Shown here: piece after piece, positions 30,807 through 38,485 of the stretch
Layout of the letters: each line of letters starts with the position of its first letter
Position numbering within the stretch: position 1 is the stretch's first letter
Assembly: GCA_003152995.1 (NCBI GenBank)
Contig: PMBR01000087.1
Coordinates: 1-41,996, forward strand
DNA length: 41,996 nucleotides
From: Chloroflexota bacterium
Lineage (GTDB): Bacteria; Chloroflexota; Limnocylindria; Limnocylindrales; CSP1-4
Direction: 5' to 3'
The notes under the pieces: model-generated
Told to the model about the DNA's origin: nothing
The model's input: the letters and a program-made list of their open reading frames with translations, nothing else
Database searches by the model: none
Position numbers and translations under genes: made by a program

Positions 30807-31757
30807 ATGATTGCCACCAACGTCGATCCATTCCCTGCGGCGGACCTCGAGACGAACCAGCACGGCAGCCTCACCGATTCCCAGCGGACCAGACTCCAGG
30901 GCCTGGCTCGAGAGGGCCGCAAGGATGAGTTCATCGGCGCGGCCTTCTGCGCCGCACTGGCGATTCTCCTGCTGGCGCCCGTCGGACCCGCTCCGAATGC
31001 CTGGGCCCGTCCGCTGGCCGGCGCCGGCCTGATGGTCGTGGCGTTCTTGCTCCTCCGGGTCGCAATCAACGGCGACTCAATGACGCAGGACATGCGCAGC
31101 GGTCGAGTCCAGACCATCGACGGAGCCATCGGCAAGCGCAGCGAGGACTCGGACGTCGGTCGAACGAGAAGGCTGCTCTACTACCTGGACGTCGCCGGCC
31201 AGAGCTTCGAGGTCGACAGCACTACTTACCGTGCCGCGCCCGATGTCGGCATCGTTCGCCTCTATGTCCTGCCGCGCAGCCACGTGATCGTGAACCTGGA
31301 GCGGATGCCTGACCGGCCGCTGCCCGCCGGCGCCCTCGCCTCGCCGGCTGAGGCGATCCGCGCCGCCATCACCTCCATGCGTTCGCACGACCCGGTCCAG
31401 GCCGCGGAGGCGCGAGCCGAACTGGCGTCCCTGGAGACGGCGATGGCGCCCGAAGCATCGAGCGTAGCTACTCCGCCGGCCGCCGATCAGCGTGACCCGA
31501 GGCCGCTGGCCGAGGCGATCATAGGGACCTGGCAGACGGGTCCAATCTCCATGGCGTTCCTGCCGGACCGGACGATGGTGATGACGTTGCCGGGCGGTCG
31601 ACAGCTGCGCGGTCTCTGGTCGATCGGGCCGGACGGCCGCCTGCACATGAGCACAGAGGGTCGCGATCGAGCGACCGACGCATGGGTGGCCGGTGGCATG
31701 CTGACGATGTCGGAGAACGGCCAGGGGACGGCCTACCGACGAGCAGCCACCGGCTGA
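30807..31757 (+). CDS. Two-TM membrane protein with extra C-terminal beta domain (paralogue of 28540)
   Basis: This 316-residue protein begins D-P-F-P-A-A-D-L-E-T-N like its paralogue. Two TM helices (about 38-58 and 65-83) are followed by the same small domain (Y-Y-L-D-V-A-G-Q-S-F-E-V, then I-V-R-L-Y-V-L-P-R-S-H). An Ala/Glu helix follows. A second beta domain of ~75 residues then contains I-I-G-T-W-Q-T-G, G-L-W-S-I-G-P-D-G-R-L and M-L-T-M-S-E-N-G. The last part resembles lipocalin-like ligand or lipid-binding domains. ATG 30807 is preceded by GAAGGGA. The function is unknown; a cell-surface role is inferred from topology. Confidence 0.72.
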   Translation: MIATNVDPFPAADLETNQHGSLTDSQRTRLQGLAREGRKDEFIGAAFCAALAILLLAPVGPAPNAWARPLAGAGLMVVAFLLLRVAINGDSMTQDMRSGRVQTIDGAIGKRSEDSDVGRTRRLLYYLDVAGQSFEVDSTTYRAAPDVGIVRLYVLPRSHVIVNLERMPDRPLPAGALASPAEAIRAAITSMRSHDPVQAAEARAELASLETAMAPEASSVATPPAADQRDPRPLAEAIIGTWQTGPISMAFLPDRTMVMTLPGGRQLRGLWSIGPDGRLHMSTEGRDRATDAWVAGGMLTMSENGQGTAYRRAATG

Positions 31758-31847
31758 CCAGCCCCACTTTGGTACGGTGCCAGGATTTCGTGTCATCCTG
31801 AAACCGGCGCGCGGCGAAACTCAGCCGCAGCCGGACAAGGATTACCC

Positions 31848-32423
31848 ATGACACTTGACCTCAAGCCGCGCAAGCGGATCGGGCTCGTCGCCCACGACAA
31901 CAAGAAGCAAGATCTGATCGAGTGGGCTCGCTACAACCGAGGCATGCTCGCGGTGCACGACCTGGTCGCGACCGGGACCACCGGCACGATGCTCCAGCGC
32001 GAGCTGGAATTGCCGGTGACCTGCCTGCAGTCGGGGCCGCTCGGCGGCGACCTCCAGATCGGGGCGATGATCGCCGACGGCAGCATCGACTTCCTGGTCT
32101 TCTTCTGGGACCCGCTCGAGCCCCAGCCCCACGACACGGACGTCAAGTCGCTGCTGAGAATCGCGGTCGTGTGGAATATCCCGGTCGCCTGCGACAGGGC
32201 TTCTGCCGACTTCATGATCTCGTCGCCGCTGATGACCGGCTCGTACGAGCGAACGGTGCCCGACTACACCGCCCACAACGACCGGGAGCTCCCCAGGGTC
32301 GAGGAAGCCGACCAGAGCGAAGAGGCCAGCTGGGTCGAACAGGCTGAGCTGGTCGAGCGCTCTGAGCGCGCCGAGCCGGTCGATCAGACCGACCTCAGTT
32401 CGACCCTGGACCACGTCTCGTAA
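31848..32423 (+). CDS. mgsA: Methylglyoxal synthase
   Basis: This 191-residue enzyme converts dihydroxyacetone phosphate to methylglyoxal and phosphate in the cytosol. The catalytic set is complete: His16 (V-A-H-D), Asp68 (G-P-L-G-G-D), Asp88 (F-F-W-D-P), His95 and Asp98 (P-H-D-T-D-V), matching E. coli His19, Asp71, Asp91, His98 and Asp101. A-T-G-T-T-G forms the phosphate loop. It is about 40 residues longer than E. coli MgsA because of a Glu/Ser-rich tail with E-E-A-D-Q-S-E-E. AAGGA precedes the ATG. The next gene starts 13 bases after its stop, with the ribosome site overlapping the stop codon. Confidence 0.95.
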   Translation: MTLDLKPRKRIGLVAHDNKKQDLIEWARYNRGMLAVHDLVATGTTGTMLQRELELPVTCLQSGPLGGDLQIGAMIADGSIDFLVFFWDPLEPQPHDTDVKSLLRIAVVWNIPVACDRASADFMISSPLMTGSYERTVPDYTAHNDRELPRVEEADQSEEASWVEQAELVERSERAEPVDQTDLSSTLDHVS

Positions 32424-32436
32424 AGGAGGAACTCCT

Positions 32437-33405
32437 TTGCCAGCATCCGGAAAAGTCCGCTGGGGCATTCTCGGCCCGGGCCGCATCGCTGCAAGGCTGG
32501 CGGAGGATGGCGGCCAGGCAGCCAACGCCACGATCGTCGCGGTGGCCAGTAGGGACCGCGACCGGGCGGCGGAGTTTGCCGCGCGGTTCGGAATCGCTCG
32601 CGTCCATGGGTCGTACGAGGACCTGCTCTCCGACCCGGATGTCGACGCCGTCTACATCGGCGTCCCGAACGCACTCCACCACGCCCTGACGATGCAGGCG
32701 CTCTCGGCCGGCAAGCATGTCCTCTCCGAGAAGCCGTACTCGCGCCATCCAGGCGAGGTCGTCGAAGCGTTCGACGCCGCGGAGGCGCGCAAGCTCGTCC
32801 TCATGGAGGCCTTCATGTGGCGCCACACCCCGCAGGTGAGGCGCTTCATGGAACTGCTGCCCGAGGTGGGCGAGCTGCAGTCGATCCGGGCCACGTTCAG
32901 CTTCGTGCTCACGGAACCGGGCGACGTCCGGCTCGACACCAGGCTCGACGGCGGCAGCCTGATGGACGTGGGCTGCTACTGCGTCAGTGGCTCGCGCCTT
33001 GTTGCCGGAGCCGAGCCGGTGCGGGTGTCGGGCGAGCAGACGCTCGCGCCATCGGGCGTGGACCAGACCTTTTCCGGCCTGCTGCGGTTCCCGTCCGGCG
33101 TCGTCGCCGAGATCGCCGCCAGCTTCGCTTCCAACCACCGTTCGCTCGAGGCCATCGGCAGCAAGGGCAATCTGCTGCTGCGCGACCCATGGCTGGGTGA
33201 GGACGGCGGCATCCGGCTTGGCGATCGCGAGATCCCGGTCGAATCGGATAGCGGCTACCGGCTGGAGGTGGAGAATATGAGCGCCGCCATCATGGGCGAC
33301 GGTCTGCCGCTGCTAGGCCGGGCGGACGCTCTGGGACAGGCTCGCACGATCGAGGCGCTCTATCGCTCGGCGGAGTTGGGTTCTGCGGTCTCGCCGGACG
33401 CCTGA
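32437..33405 (+). CDS. Gfo/Idh/MocA family NAD(P)-dependent oxidoreductase
   Basis: This 322-residue enzyme has an N-terminal Rossmann fold (W-G-I-L-G-P-G-R-I-A), the V-A-S-R-D strand end, Y-I-G-V-P-N-A-L-H and the catalytic E-K-P-Y motif. The C-terminal sheet domain has L-D-G-G-S-L-M-D-V-G-C-Y. The family oxidises or reduces sugars, inositols and related diols, often trans-dihydrodiols; the substrate is not readable. The start is TTG with a near-perfect AAAGGAGG 7 bases upstream. It is probably cotranscribed with mgsA, which hints at a role in carbonyl or triose metabolism, but that is only a contextual guess. Confidence 0.9.
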   Translation: MPASGKVRWGILGPGRIAARLAEDGGQAANATIVAVASRDRDRAAEFAARFGIARVHGSYEDLLSDPDVDAVYIGVPNALHHALTMQALSAGKHVLSEKPYSRHPGEVVEAFDAAEARKLVLMEAFMWRHTPQVRRFMELLPEVGELQSIRATFSFVLTEPGDVRLDTRLDGGSLMDVGCYCVSGSRLVAGAEPVRVSGEQTLAPSGVDQTFSGLLRFPSGVVAEIAASFASNHRSLEAIGSKGNLLLRDPWLGEDGGIRLGDREIPVESDSGYRLEVENMSAAIMGDGLPLLGRADALGQARTIEALYRSAELGSAVSPDA

Positions 33406-33522
33406 TCGGCCGGCGCGCCTTCGCTGGCCGCGACTCGCGAGGCGTTCCGCCGCCCGGCGATGCGGCTGCTGAGGCGGCGCGTCGGAATCGAGGCGCTGTC
33501 CCGGACGGGCCTGCAGGATCCG

Positions 33523-34149
33523 CTATTCGGCGTCCGGCCCGATCAGCTGGTAGTGGTCGAGTTCGGCCGATCGTTCCAGGTCGGATGACGCGGTGTCCTC
33601 GACCAGGCGATCGATGTGACCGCTCGTCGCGGCGAGCACGGCGTCCCAGTCGCGCCAGGCGGATACTGCGACGACCGACAGCTCGCCGCCGGACTGCGGG
33701 CCCGAGCAGCTCACTCCCGCACGAACGCAGATGAGGCCGTCCCTCCCCGCCACGGAGTCGACCTGTTCTCTCCAGCGCTGTTTCCACTCGGTCACGGCGT
33801 CGGCGTCGATCAGGGCGTGATAGACCCTGATGATCCGACCTCCCTCGATGCCGCCGCCGATCGATGCCGCGGCACCGTACGTCGTCGAACGAGGCGAGCC
33901 GAGAAATTCGGCTTTGGACGCCATGTACGACGGCAGGCCGTTTTGATCCGTGCCACTGGCCAGGGCGTCGTCGTCGCGCCAGCAGGTGGCGACGATATGC
34001 TCCGATTGGTTGTGTTCCAGACGCCTGCCTGCGCACCGCATCACGACCCCGGCCGGGAGCGGGTCGTCCGCCAGAGAATGGCGCAGGAATCCAGTGACCT
34101 CGACCGCGTGGCCGGGCACCACCTGGAACTCCAACAGGTGGATTATCAC
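33523..34149 (-). CDS. Unknown protein with two ABM-like halves
   Basis: This 208-residue soluble protein has two similar-looking ferredoxin-like halves. The first has F-Q-V-V-P-G-H-A-V-E-V and E-H-I-V-A-T-C-W-R-D-D-D-A-L. The second has I-I-R-V-Y-H-A-L-I-D-A-D, E-L-S-V-V-A-V-S-A-W-R-D-W-D-A-V-L. The repeated strand then W-R-D resembles antibiotic biosynthesis monooxygenase (ABM) domains, many of which bind heme or small aromatics. The start is GTG at 34149 without a clear ribosome site. It converges with the oxidoreductase gene, leaving a 117-base spacer that contains GC-rich inverted stretches but no obvious terminator. Confidence 0.6.
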   Translation of the reverse strand: MIIHLLEFQVVPGHAVEVTGFLRHSLADDPLPAGVVMRCAGRRLEHNQSEHIVATCWRDDDALASGTDQNGLPSYMASKAEFLGSPRSTTYGAAASIGGGIEGGRIIRVYHALIDADAVTEWKQRWREQVDSVAGRDGLICVRAGVSCSGPQSGGELSVVAVSAWRDWDAVLAATSGHIDRLVEDTASSDLERSAELDHYQLIGPDAE

Positions 34150-34341
34150 CTTCGATTGCCCCCCGAGAGCAACTCGTGATCGACTGACGCCCGCATTCTA
34201 GCCTCCCGGGGCAGCCGCAAGACAATTGCAATTCGACACGAAACAGGCGCCACGGACCGGCCTCCGCTCGTGTACCTTCACGGCGCGCCGATCGAGGGCT
34301 TCGGCGGCCCACGCAACCGGACGCGCTAGCGAGGAGCCCCG

Positions 34342-34920
34342 ATGGCGGCGGATCTGATCGAGTTGTCGGACGCCGGCTGGAAACGCCACGACTTCTACAT
34401 GCGTCTGGCGATGGTCGTCGAGTCCGGGGCGAAGTGCCTGGGGTCGCGTGTAGGGGCCGTGGTCGTCCGGGACAACCGGGTCCTCGGCAGCGGATACAAC
34501 GGCACACCCGCCGGCTACGCCAACTGCACGGAATCGGAGCGCGGCTGCCGGCGCTGCGCGATCCGGCGCGAGCAGCCGGACGCGGGCCTTTCGGGCAGGT
34601 TGTACGACATTTGCCTGTGCGTCCACGCGGAGCAGAACGCGATGCTTACCGCGGCGCGGTTCGGCACGGCCCTGGACGGCGCGTTCCTCTACACCACGGT
34701 GCAGCCGTGCTTCAACTGCCTCAAGGAACTCATGCAGGTCCGTCTGTGCGGCGTGATCTTCCGCCGAGCCTGGCAGGCCGGCCACCCGGATTACGCCTGG
34801 GTCTCGGACGAATACGACCGACTGGTGGACCACTACCGATCGAACGGCAACCTCTTCGCCCGGCTCGCGCAGGTCGAACAGCTCGAAGCCGTCCAGCTCG
34901 AACTCGGCCACCCGAGCTGA
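34342..34920 (+). CDS. dCMP/ComEB-type deoxycytidylate deaminase
   Basis: This 192-residue protein is a zinc-dependent cytidine-deaminase-fold enzyme. The active site is His95-Ala-Glu97 (C-V-H-A-E-Q-N-A) with Cys123 and Cys126 (Q-P-C-F-N-C). G-Y-N-G-T-P-A-G precedes it and marks the dCMP deaminase subgroup. Extra cysteines in the insertion (Cys62, Cys69, Cys72) may bind a second zinc as in T4 dCMP deaminase. It converts dCMP to dUMP for thymidylate supply. GAGGAG lies 8 bases before the ATG. It stands alone and faces the nad operon, with a short tandem-repeat array between. Confidence 0.9.
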   Translation: MAADLIELSDAGWKRHDFYMRLAMVVESGAKCLGSRVGAVVVRDNRVLGSGYNGTPAGYANCTESERGCRRCAIRREQPDAGLSGRLYDICLCVHAEQNAMLTAARFGTALDGAFLYTTVQPCFNCLKELMQVRLCGVIFRRAWQAGHPDYAWVSDEYDRLVDHYRSNGNLFARLAQVEQLEAVQLELGHPS

Positions 34921-34960
34921 CCAGGGAATTGGGAAGAACGTGCGGGCTTTCGGTTGCGGG

Positions 34961-35054
34961 TCGTGGCGCGTCGCCTCGGGTCGTGGCGCGTCGCCTCGAG
35001 TGTGGCGCGTCGCCTCGGGTCGTGGCGCGTCGCCTCGGGTCGTGGCGCGTCGCC
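34961..35054. repeat. 20-base tandem repeat array (about 4.7 units)
   Basis: TCGTGGCGCGTCGCCTCGGG repeats at 34961, 34981, 35001 (one base shorter), 35020 and 35040 (15 bases, partial). Unit 2 differs at one base near its end. It fills most of the spacer between the converging dCMP deaminase and nadA genes. It looks like a minisatellite; copy number probably varies between strains. Confidence 0.95.
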
Positions 35055-35063
35055 CAACCCGAC

Positions 35064-36092
35064 TCAGGCGATCGCGATCATGCGTTCGAGAGCAAGGCGC
35101 GCCCTGGCGGCCACGTCGGTCGGGACGTCGATCTGGTAGACGTTGTGGCGGAGCGCGTCGCGGAGCTTCTCGAGCGTGATCAGCTTCATGTACTGGCAGA
35201 CGGCCTCGCGGTTGACCGGCACGAAGCGCTTGCCGGGCGCCTTGAGAGCCAGCCGATGAAGGATTCCCACCTCGGTCGCAACCAGGAAGCTATCGGCCTT
35301 CGATCGTTCGGCAAAGGCGACCATGCCTTCGGTCGAAAGGATGTGGGCCTGGTCTCCGGCGGCTTCGATCACCTGGCTGGTGCAGCCGCACTCTGGGTGG
35401 ACCAGCAGCTCGGCCCCCGGCTCCTCGCGATGCCAGCGCTCCACGTCTTCGGCCCGGATGCCCGCGTGGACGTGGCACTCGCCCAGCCAGATCGTGAGCT
35501 TGCGGCCGGTCACGCGTTCGAGCCACATGCCGAGGAACATGTCCGGCAGGAAGAGGATCTGGCGGTCGCGCGGGACCGCCTCGATGACTGCTCGAGCGTT
35601 GCCCGACGTACAGCAGTAGTCGCTCTCCGCCTTGACGGCCGCGGTCGTGTTCACGTACGAGACGACGACCGCGCCGGGGTGCTGGGCTTTCCACTGACGC
35701 AGCTGTTCGACGGTGATCGAATCTGCGAGGGAGCAGCCGGCCGCGAGATCCGGAAGAAGCACCGTCTTCTCCGGAGACAGAATCTTGGCCGTCTCGGCCA
35801 TGAACGAAACGCCGCAGAAGACGATCGTCGATTGGGGCGCGGTGGCCGCCACTCGGGAGAGCATGAGCGAGTCGCCCACGTGATCGGCCACGTCCTGGAT
35901 CTCGGGGCGCTCGTAGCTGTGCGCCAGGATCACGGCGTCGCGCTCACGGGCGAGCCGGTGGATCTCCTCTGCCAGCGCCGGGAACGTGGCGGGGTCGCCC
36001 GCCGGGGCAACCGGAATGGCGCGGGCTTCCGACGCGCGTTCGGCTGCCGAATCTCGGGCCGATGGCGGTTCGCCGGCCTTGAACGAACTCAC
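35064..36092 (-). CDS. nadA: Quinolinate synthase
   Basis: This 342-residue enzyme condenses iminoaspartate with dihydroxyacetone phosphate to quinolinate, using a 4Fe-4S cluster. The ligands are Cys93 (F-C-G-V-S-F-M-A-E), Cys206 (W-L-G-E-C-H-V-H) and Cys299 (A-V-C-Q-Y-M-K). Other family signs are A-H-S-Y-E-R-P-E-I-Q-D, Y-V-N-T-T-A-A-V-K and H-P-E-C. The GTG start at 36092 overlaps the nadC stop by 4 bases (GTGA); the longer frame upstream is antisense-like and rejected. A 40-residue Ala/Pro-rich N-terminus precedes the core. It is the last gene of the glgA-nadB-nadC-nadA operon. Confidence 0.95.
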   Translation of the reverse strand: MSSFKAGEPPSARDSAAERASEARAIPVAPAGDPATFPALAEEIHRLARERDAVILAHSYERPEIQDVADHVGDSLMLSRVAATAPQSTIVFCGVSFMAETAKILSPEKTVLLPDLAAGCSLADSITVEQLRQWKAQHPGAVVVSYVNTTAAVKAESDYCCTSGNARAVIEAVPRDRQILFLPDMFLGMWLERVTGRKLTIWLGECHVHAGIRAEDVERWHREEPGAELLVHPECGCTSQVIEAAGDQAHILSTEGMVAFAERSKADSFLVATEVGILHRLALKAPGKRFVPVNREAVCQYMKLITLEKLRDALRHNVYQIDVPTDVAARARLALERMIAIA

Positions 36093-37078
36093 GGCGCGAC
36101 CTCGAGCGAGACGTCCAGAGCCCGCGACGAATGCGTCAGCGCGCCCATCGAAACGAAGTCGACGCCGGTCTCTCCGACCTGACGCAGGTTCGCCTGCGTG
36201 ACCCCGCCGGAGGCTTCCGTTTCGACCGCCCCGTGGGCCGCGCTGTGACAAAGCTCGACCGCTTCGCGCATCCGATCGATCGTCATGTTGTCGAGCATGA
36301 TGCGATCCACGCCAGCCGCTAGCGCTTCGCGGACGTCATCGAGAGTCTCCGCCTCGACCTCCAGCCTCAACTTCGAGTGAGCGTCGCGCAATCGGGCGAC
36401 CGCAGCGGCGATGCCGCCGGCCAGACGTAGGTGGTTGTCCTTGACCAGCAGCGCCTCGCCGAGGTTGAACCGGTGGTTGCGGGCGCCGCCGCAGCGGACG
36501 GCGTACTTCTCCAGTTCACGCAACCCGGCCGTCGTCTTGCGCGTGTCGAGCAGAACGGCGCCGGTGCCCTCCAGCTCCGCCACGCAGCGCGCCGCCAGAG
36601 TGGCTATCCCGGACAGCCGGCCGAGCAGATTCAACGCCGTCCGCTCGCCGGAGAGTACGGCGCGCGACGGGCCGAAGATGCGCGCGACCTCGGCGGGGAC
36701 CGCCTCGATGCTGTCGCCGTCGGCGTAAGTCGCCGTCACGACGACCCGGGGATCGAGCGCAGAGAACACCGCACCGACGACGCCTAGACCGCAGATCACG
36801 CCCGGTTCCTTGAGCAGAAGCGTCATTTCGCACGTGTCGTCCGGCCCGAAGAGCCCCTCGCTGGTGGGGTCGCCCAGGGCCAGGTCCTCGCCCAGCGCCA
36901 CGGCCACGACCCGCGTCACGGCTGCCGGGTCGGGCGGGCGAATCGTGCGGGGCGCGGGCGTCGGGGCGGCGCCGGGGGTCGGCGCGCCGATCGGCAGGGC
37001 GGTGCCGAGCGGCGGCGCCGCGTTGGGAGTTGGCTTCGGCGCCGCCCCGGACGGCGGCTTCGAAACGGGCTTCGTCAA
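36089..37078 (-). CDS. nadC: Nicotinate-nucleotide pyrophosphorylase (quinolinate phosphoribosyltransferase)
   Basis: This 329-residue enzyme turns quinolinate and PRPP into nicotinate mononucleotide. Visible motifs are A-L-G-E-D-L-A-L-G-D, L-D-T-R-K-T-T-A-G-L-R, C-G-G-A-R-N-H-R, V-K-D-N-H and V-E-A-E-T. A Pro/Ala-rich extension of about 48 residues precedes the family core, making it longer than E. coli NadC (297). The proposed start is TTG at 37078. It overlaps the nadB stop by 4 bases (TTGA) and has GGAG 8 bases upstream inside nadB. Its own stop overlaps the nadA GTG, so all three nad genes are translationally coupled. Confidence 0.93.
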   Translation of the reverse strand: MTKPVSKPPSGAAPKPTPNAAPPLGTALPIGAPTPGAAPTPAPRTIRPPDPAAVTRVVAVALGEDLALGDPTSEGLFGPDDTCEMTLLLKEPGVICGLGVVGAVFSALDPRVVVTATYADGDSIEAVPAEVARIFGPSRAVLSGERTALNLLGRLSGIATLAARCVAELEGTGAVLLDTRKTTAGLRELEKYAVRCGGARNHRFNLGEALLVKDNHLRLAGGIAAAVARLRDAHSKLRLEVEAETLDDVREALAAGVDRIMLDNMTIDRMREAVELCHSAAHGAVETEASGGVTQANLRQVGETGVDFVSMGALTHSSRALDVSLEVAP

Positions 37079-38481
37079 GTCCAGTGCTCCAGCGTCAGCT
37101 CTCGCCCCGGTCGGAGGACGAAGTGCCCTTCGAAGGCCGGATCGGCGGCGGTGGCATCGATGCGGTAGTGGACTCCCCGACTCTCCGATCGGGCGAGCGC
37201 GAACCGGGCCACGAGCGAAGCCACGGCGTCCGGGCTGCGGACGAGACTCGCCAGGTCCGCCGGGTCGCGCATCACGCCGGCCTCGCGCCAAACCTGCGCG
37301 CGCAGTTCCTGCGAGGCGGTCCGCGCAGGCGGCGGCGCAGGCGGCTCCAACGGCTGCGTCTCGGACCGCAGCGGCGCCGCCGGCTCGTCGAGCGCTGCCA
37401 GGGCGGCACGCCGGCCGAACACCAGACACTCCAGCAACGAGTTGGAGGCGAGCCGGTTGGCACCGTGCACCCCAGTGGCGGCGCTCTCCCCGGCGGCGAA
37501 GAGCCCTGGGATATCGGTCCGTCCGACGAGGTCCGTCACCACGCCGCCGATGGTGTAGTGAGCCGCCGGAGAGACCGGGATCGGCTGGGTCGCGGGATCG
37601 AAGCCGGCCATCTCGATCTCGGCCATCAGACCCGGGAACCGCCCCCGGTCGATGTGCCGAAGGTCGAGCCAGACGCGGCCCTTGCGGACCATTGCCCGCG
37701 CAACCTCGTCCCGAGGGGCCAGCTCGTCGACGAACCGCTCGCCCTTGTCGTCCAGGAGAGTGGCGCCGTCGCCCCGCAGGGCTTCGGTGAGCAGCAGCCG
37801 CGAGCCGGCCAGCACGGTCGGGTGGAATTGCATGAACTCCAGATCCGCGACCGCCGCTCCGGCGGCGAATGCGATGGCGATCGCGTCGCCGATCTGGCCC
37901 TCGGGGTTGGTGCTGCGGGCCCACAGCGCCGCCGCGCCGCCCATTGCCAGAATCGTGGCCCGGGCCGCGATCGGGCCGTCCGGCGTCAATACGCCCAGGC
38001 ATCGCCCGCCGTCCATCCACAGCGCCAGGGCGTTCGTGGCCTCGCGCGTGGCGATCCCGGGAGTCCGCGCCACACGCCGGCCCAGGAGGCTCGTCACTGC
38101 CCAGCCGGTCGCCGCTCCCTCAACGCTCGAGACCCGCCGCCGCGAGTGCCCGCCTTCGAGGTTCAGTTCCGGGTCGAACGGCACGCCCAAGGTGATCAGC
38201 TCCCGAACGCGTGCCGGGCCTTCTTCGGTGAGGACCTTCACCGCGCTCGGCCGGCACAGCTCGCGGCCGGCTCGCTCCGTATCTACGGCATGGAGAGCGG
38301 CTGTGTCATCGTCCCCCACCGCGCCGGCGATCCCGCCCTGGGCATGCATGCTCGAAGAATCGGGGGCGTGGCCCTTCGTGAGCACGAGCACGCTCGCTCC
38401 ACGTTCCGCCGCCGCAAGCGCAGCGGTCAGGCCGGCGGCGCCGGCCCCGACGACGAGGAGATCGCAAGGCGCTTCGGCCAT
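37075..38481 (-). CDS. nadB: L-aspartate oxidase
   Basis: This 468-residue flavoenzyme oxidises L-aspartate to iminoaspartate for NadA. It has an N-terminal FAD fold (V-V-G-A-G-A-A-G-L), the succinate-dehydrogenase-like H-A-Q-G-G-I-A-G-A loop, E-F-M-Q-F-H-P-T, S-P-A-A-H-Y-T-I-G-G-V and G-A-N-R-L-A-S-N-S-L-L-E. It is shorter than E. coli NadB (540) through a reduced C-terminal helical domain. The start ATG 38481 lies 4 bases after the glgA stop; the longer frame to 38709 is inside glgA on the same strand and is rejected. Confidence 0.95.
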   Translation of the reverse strand: MAEAPCDLLVVGAGAAGLTAALAAAERGASVLVLTKGHAPDSSSMHAQGGIAGAVGDDDTAALHAVDTERAGRELCRPSAVKVLTEEGPARVRELITLGVPFDPELNLEGGHSRRRVSSVEGAATGWAVTSLLGRRVARTPGIATREATNALALWMDGGRCLGVLTPDGPIAARATILAMGGAAALWARSTNPEGQIGDAIAIAFAAGAAVADLEFMQFHPTVLAGSRLLLTEALRGDGATLLDDKGERFVDELAPRDEVARAMVRKGRVWLDLRHIDRGRFPGLMAEIEMAGFDPATQPIPVSPAAHYTIGGVVTDLVGRTDIPGLFAAGESAATGVHGANRLASNSLLECLVFGRRAALAALDEPAAPLRSETQPLEPPAPPPARTASQELRAQVWREAGVMRDPADLASLVRSPDAVASLVARFALARSESRGVHYRIDATAADPAFEGHFVLRPGRELTLEHWT

Positions 38482-38485
38482 AGCC

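Noticed and set aside
34961-35054. CRISPR array
   Set aside because: The 20-base units are directly joined with no spacers, and no Cas genes are near; the Cas4-like nuclease at 29123 is a general RecB-type protein.
36089-38020. 643-residue version of NadC
   Set aside because: The first 300 or so codons lie inside nadB on the same strand in another frame; the TTG at 37078 with GGAG gives a normal NadC.
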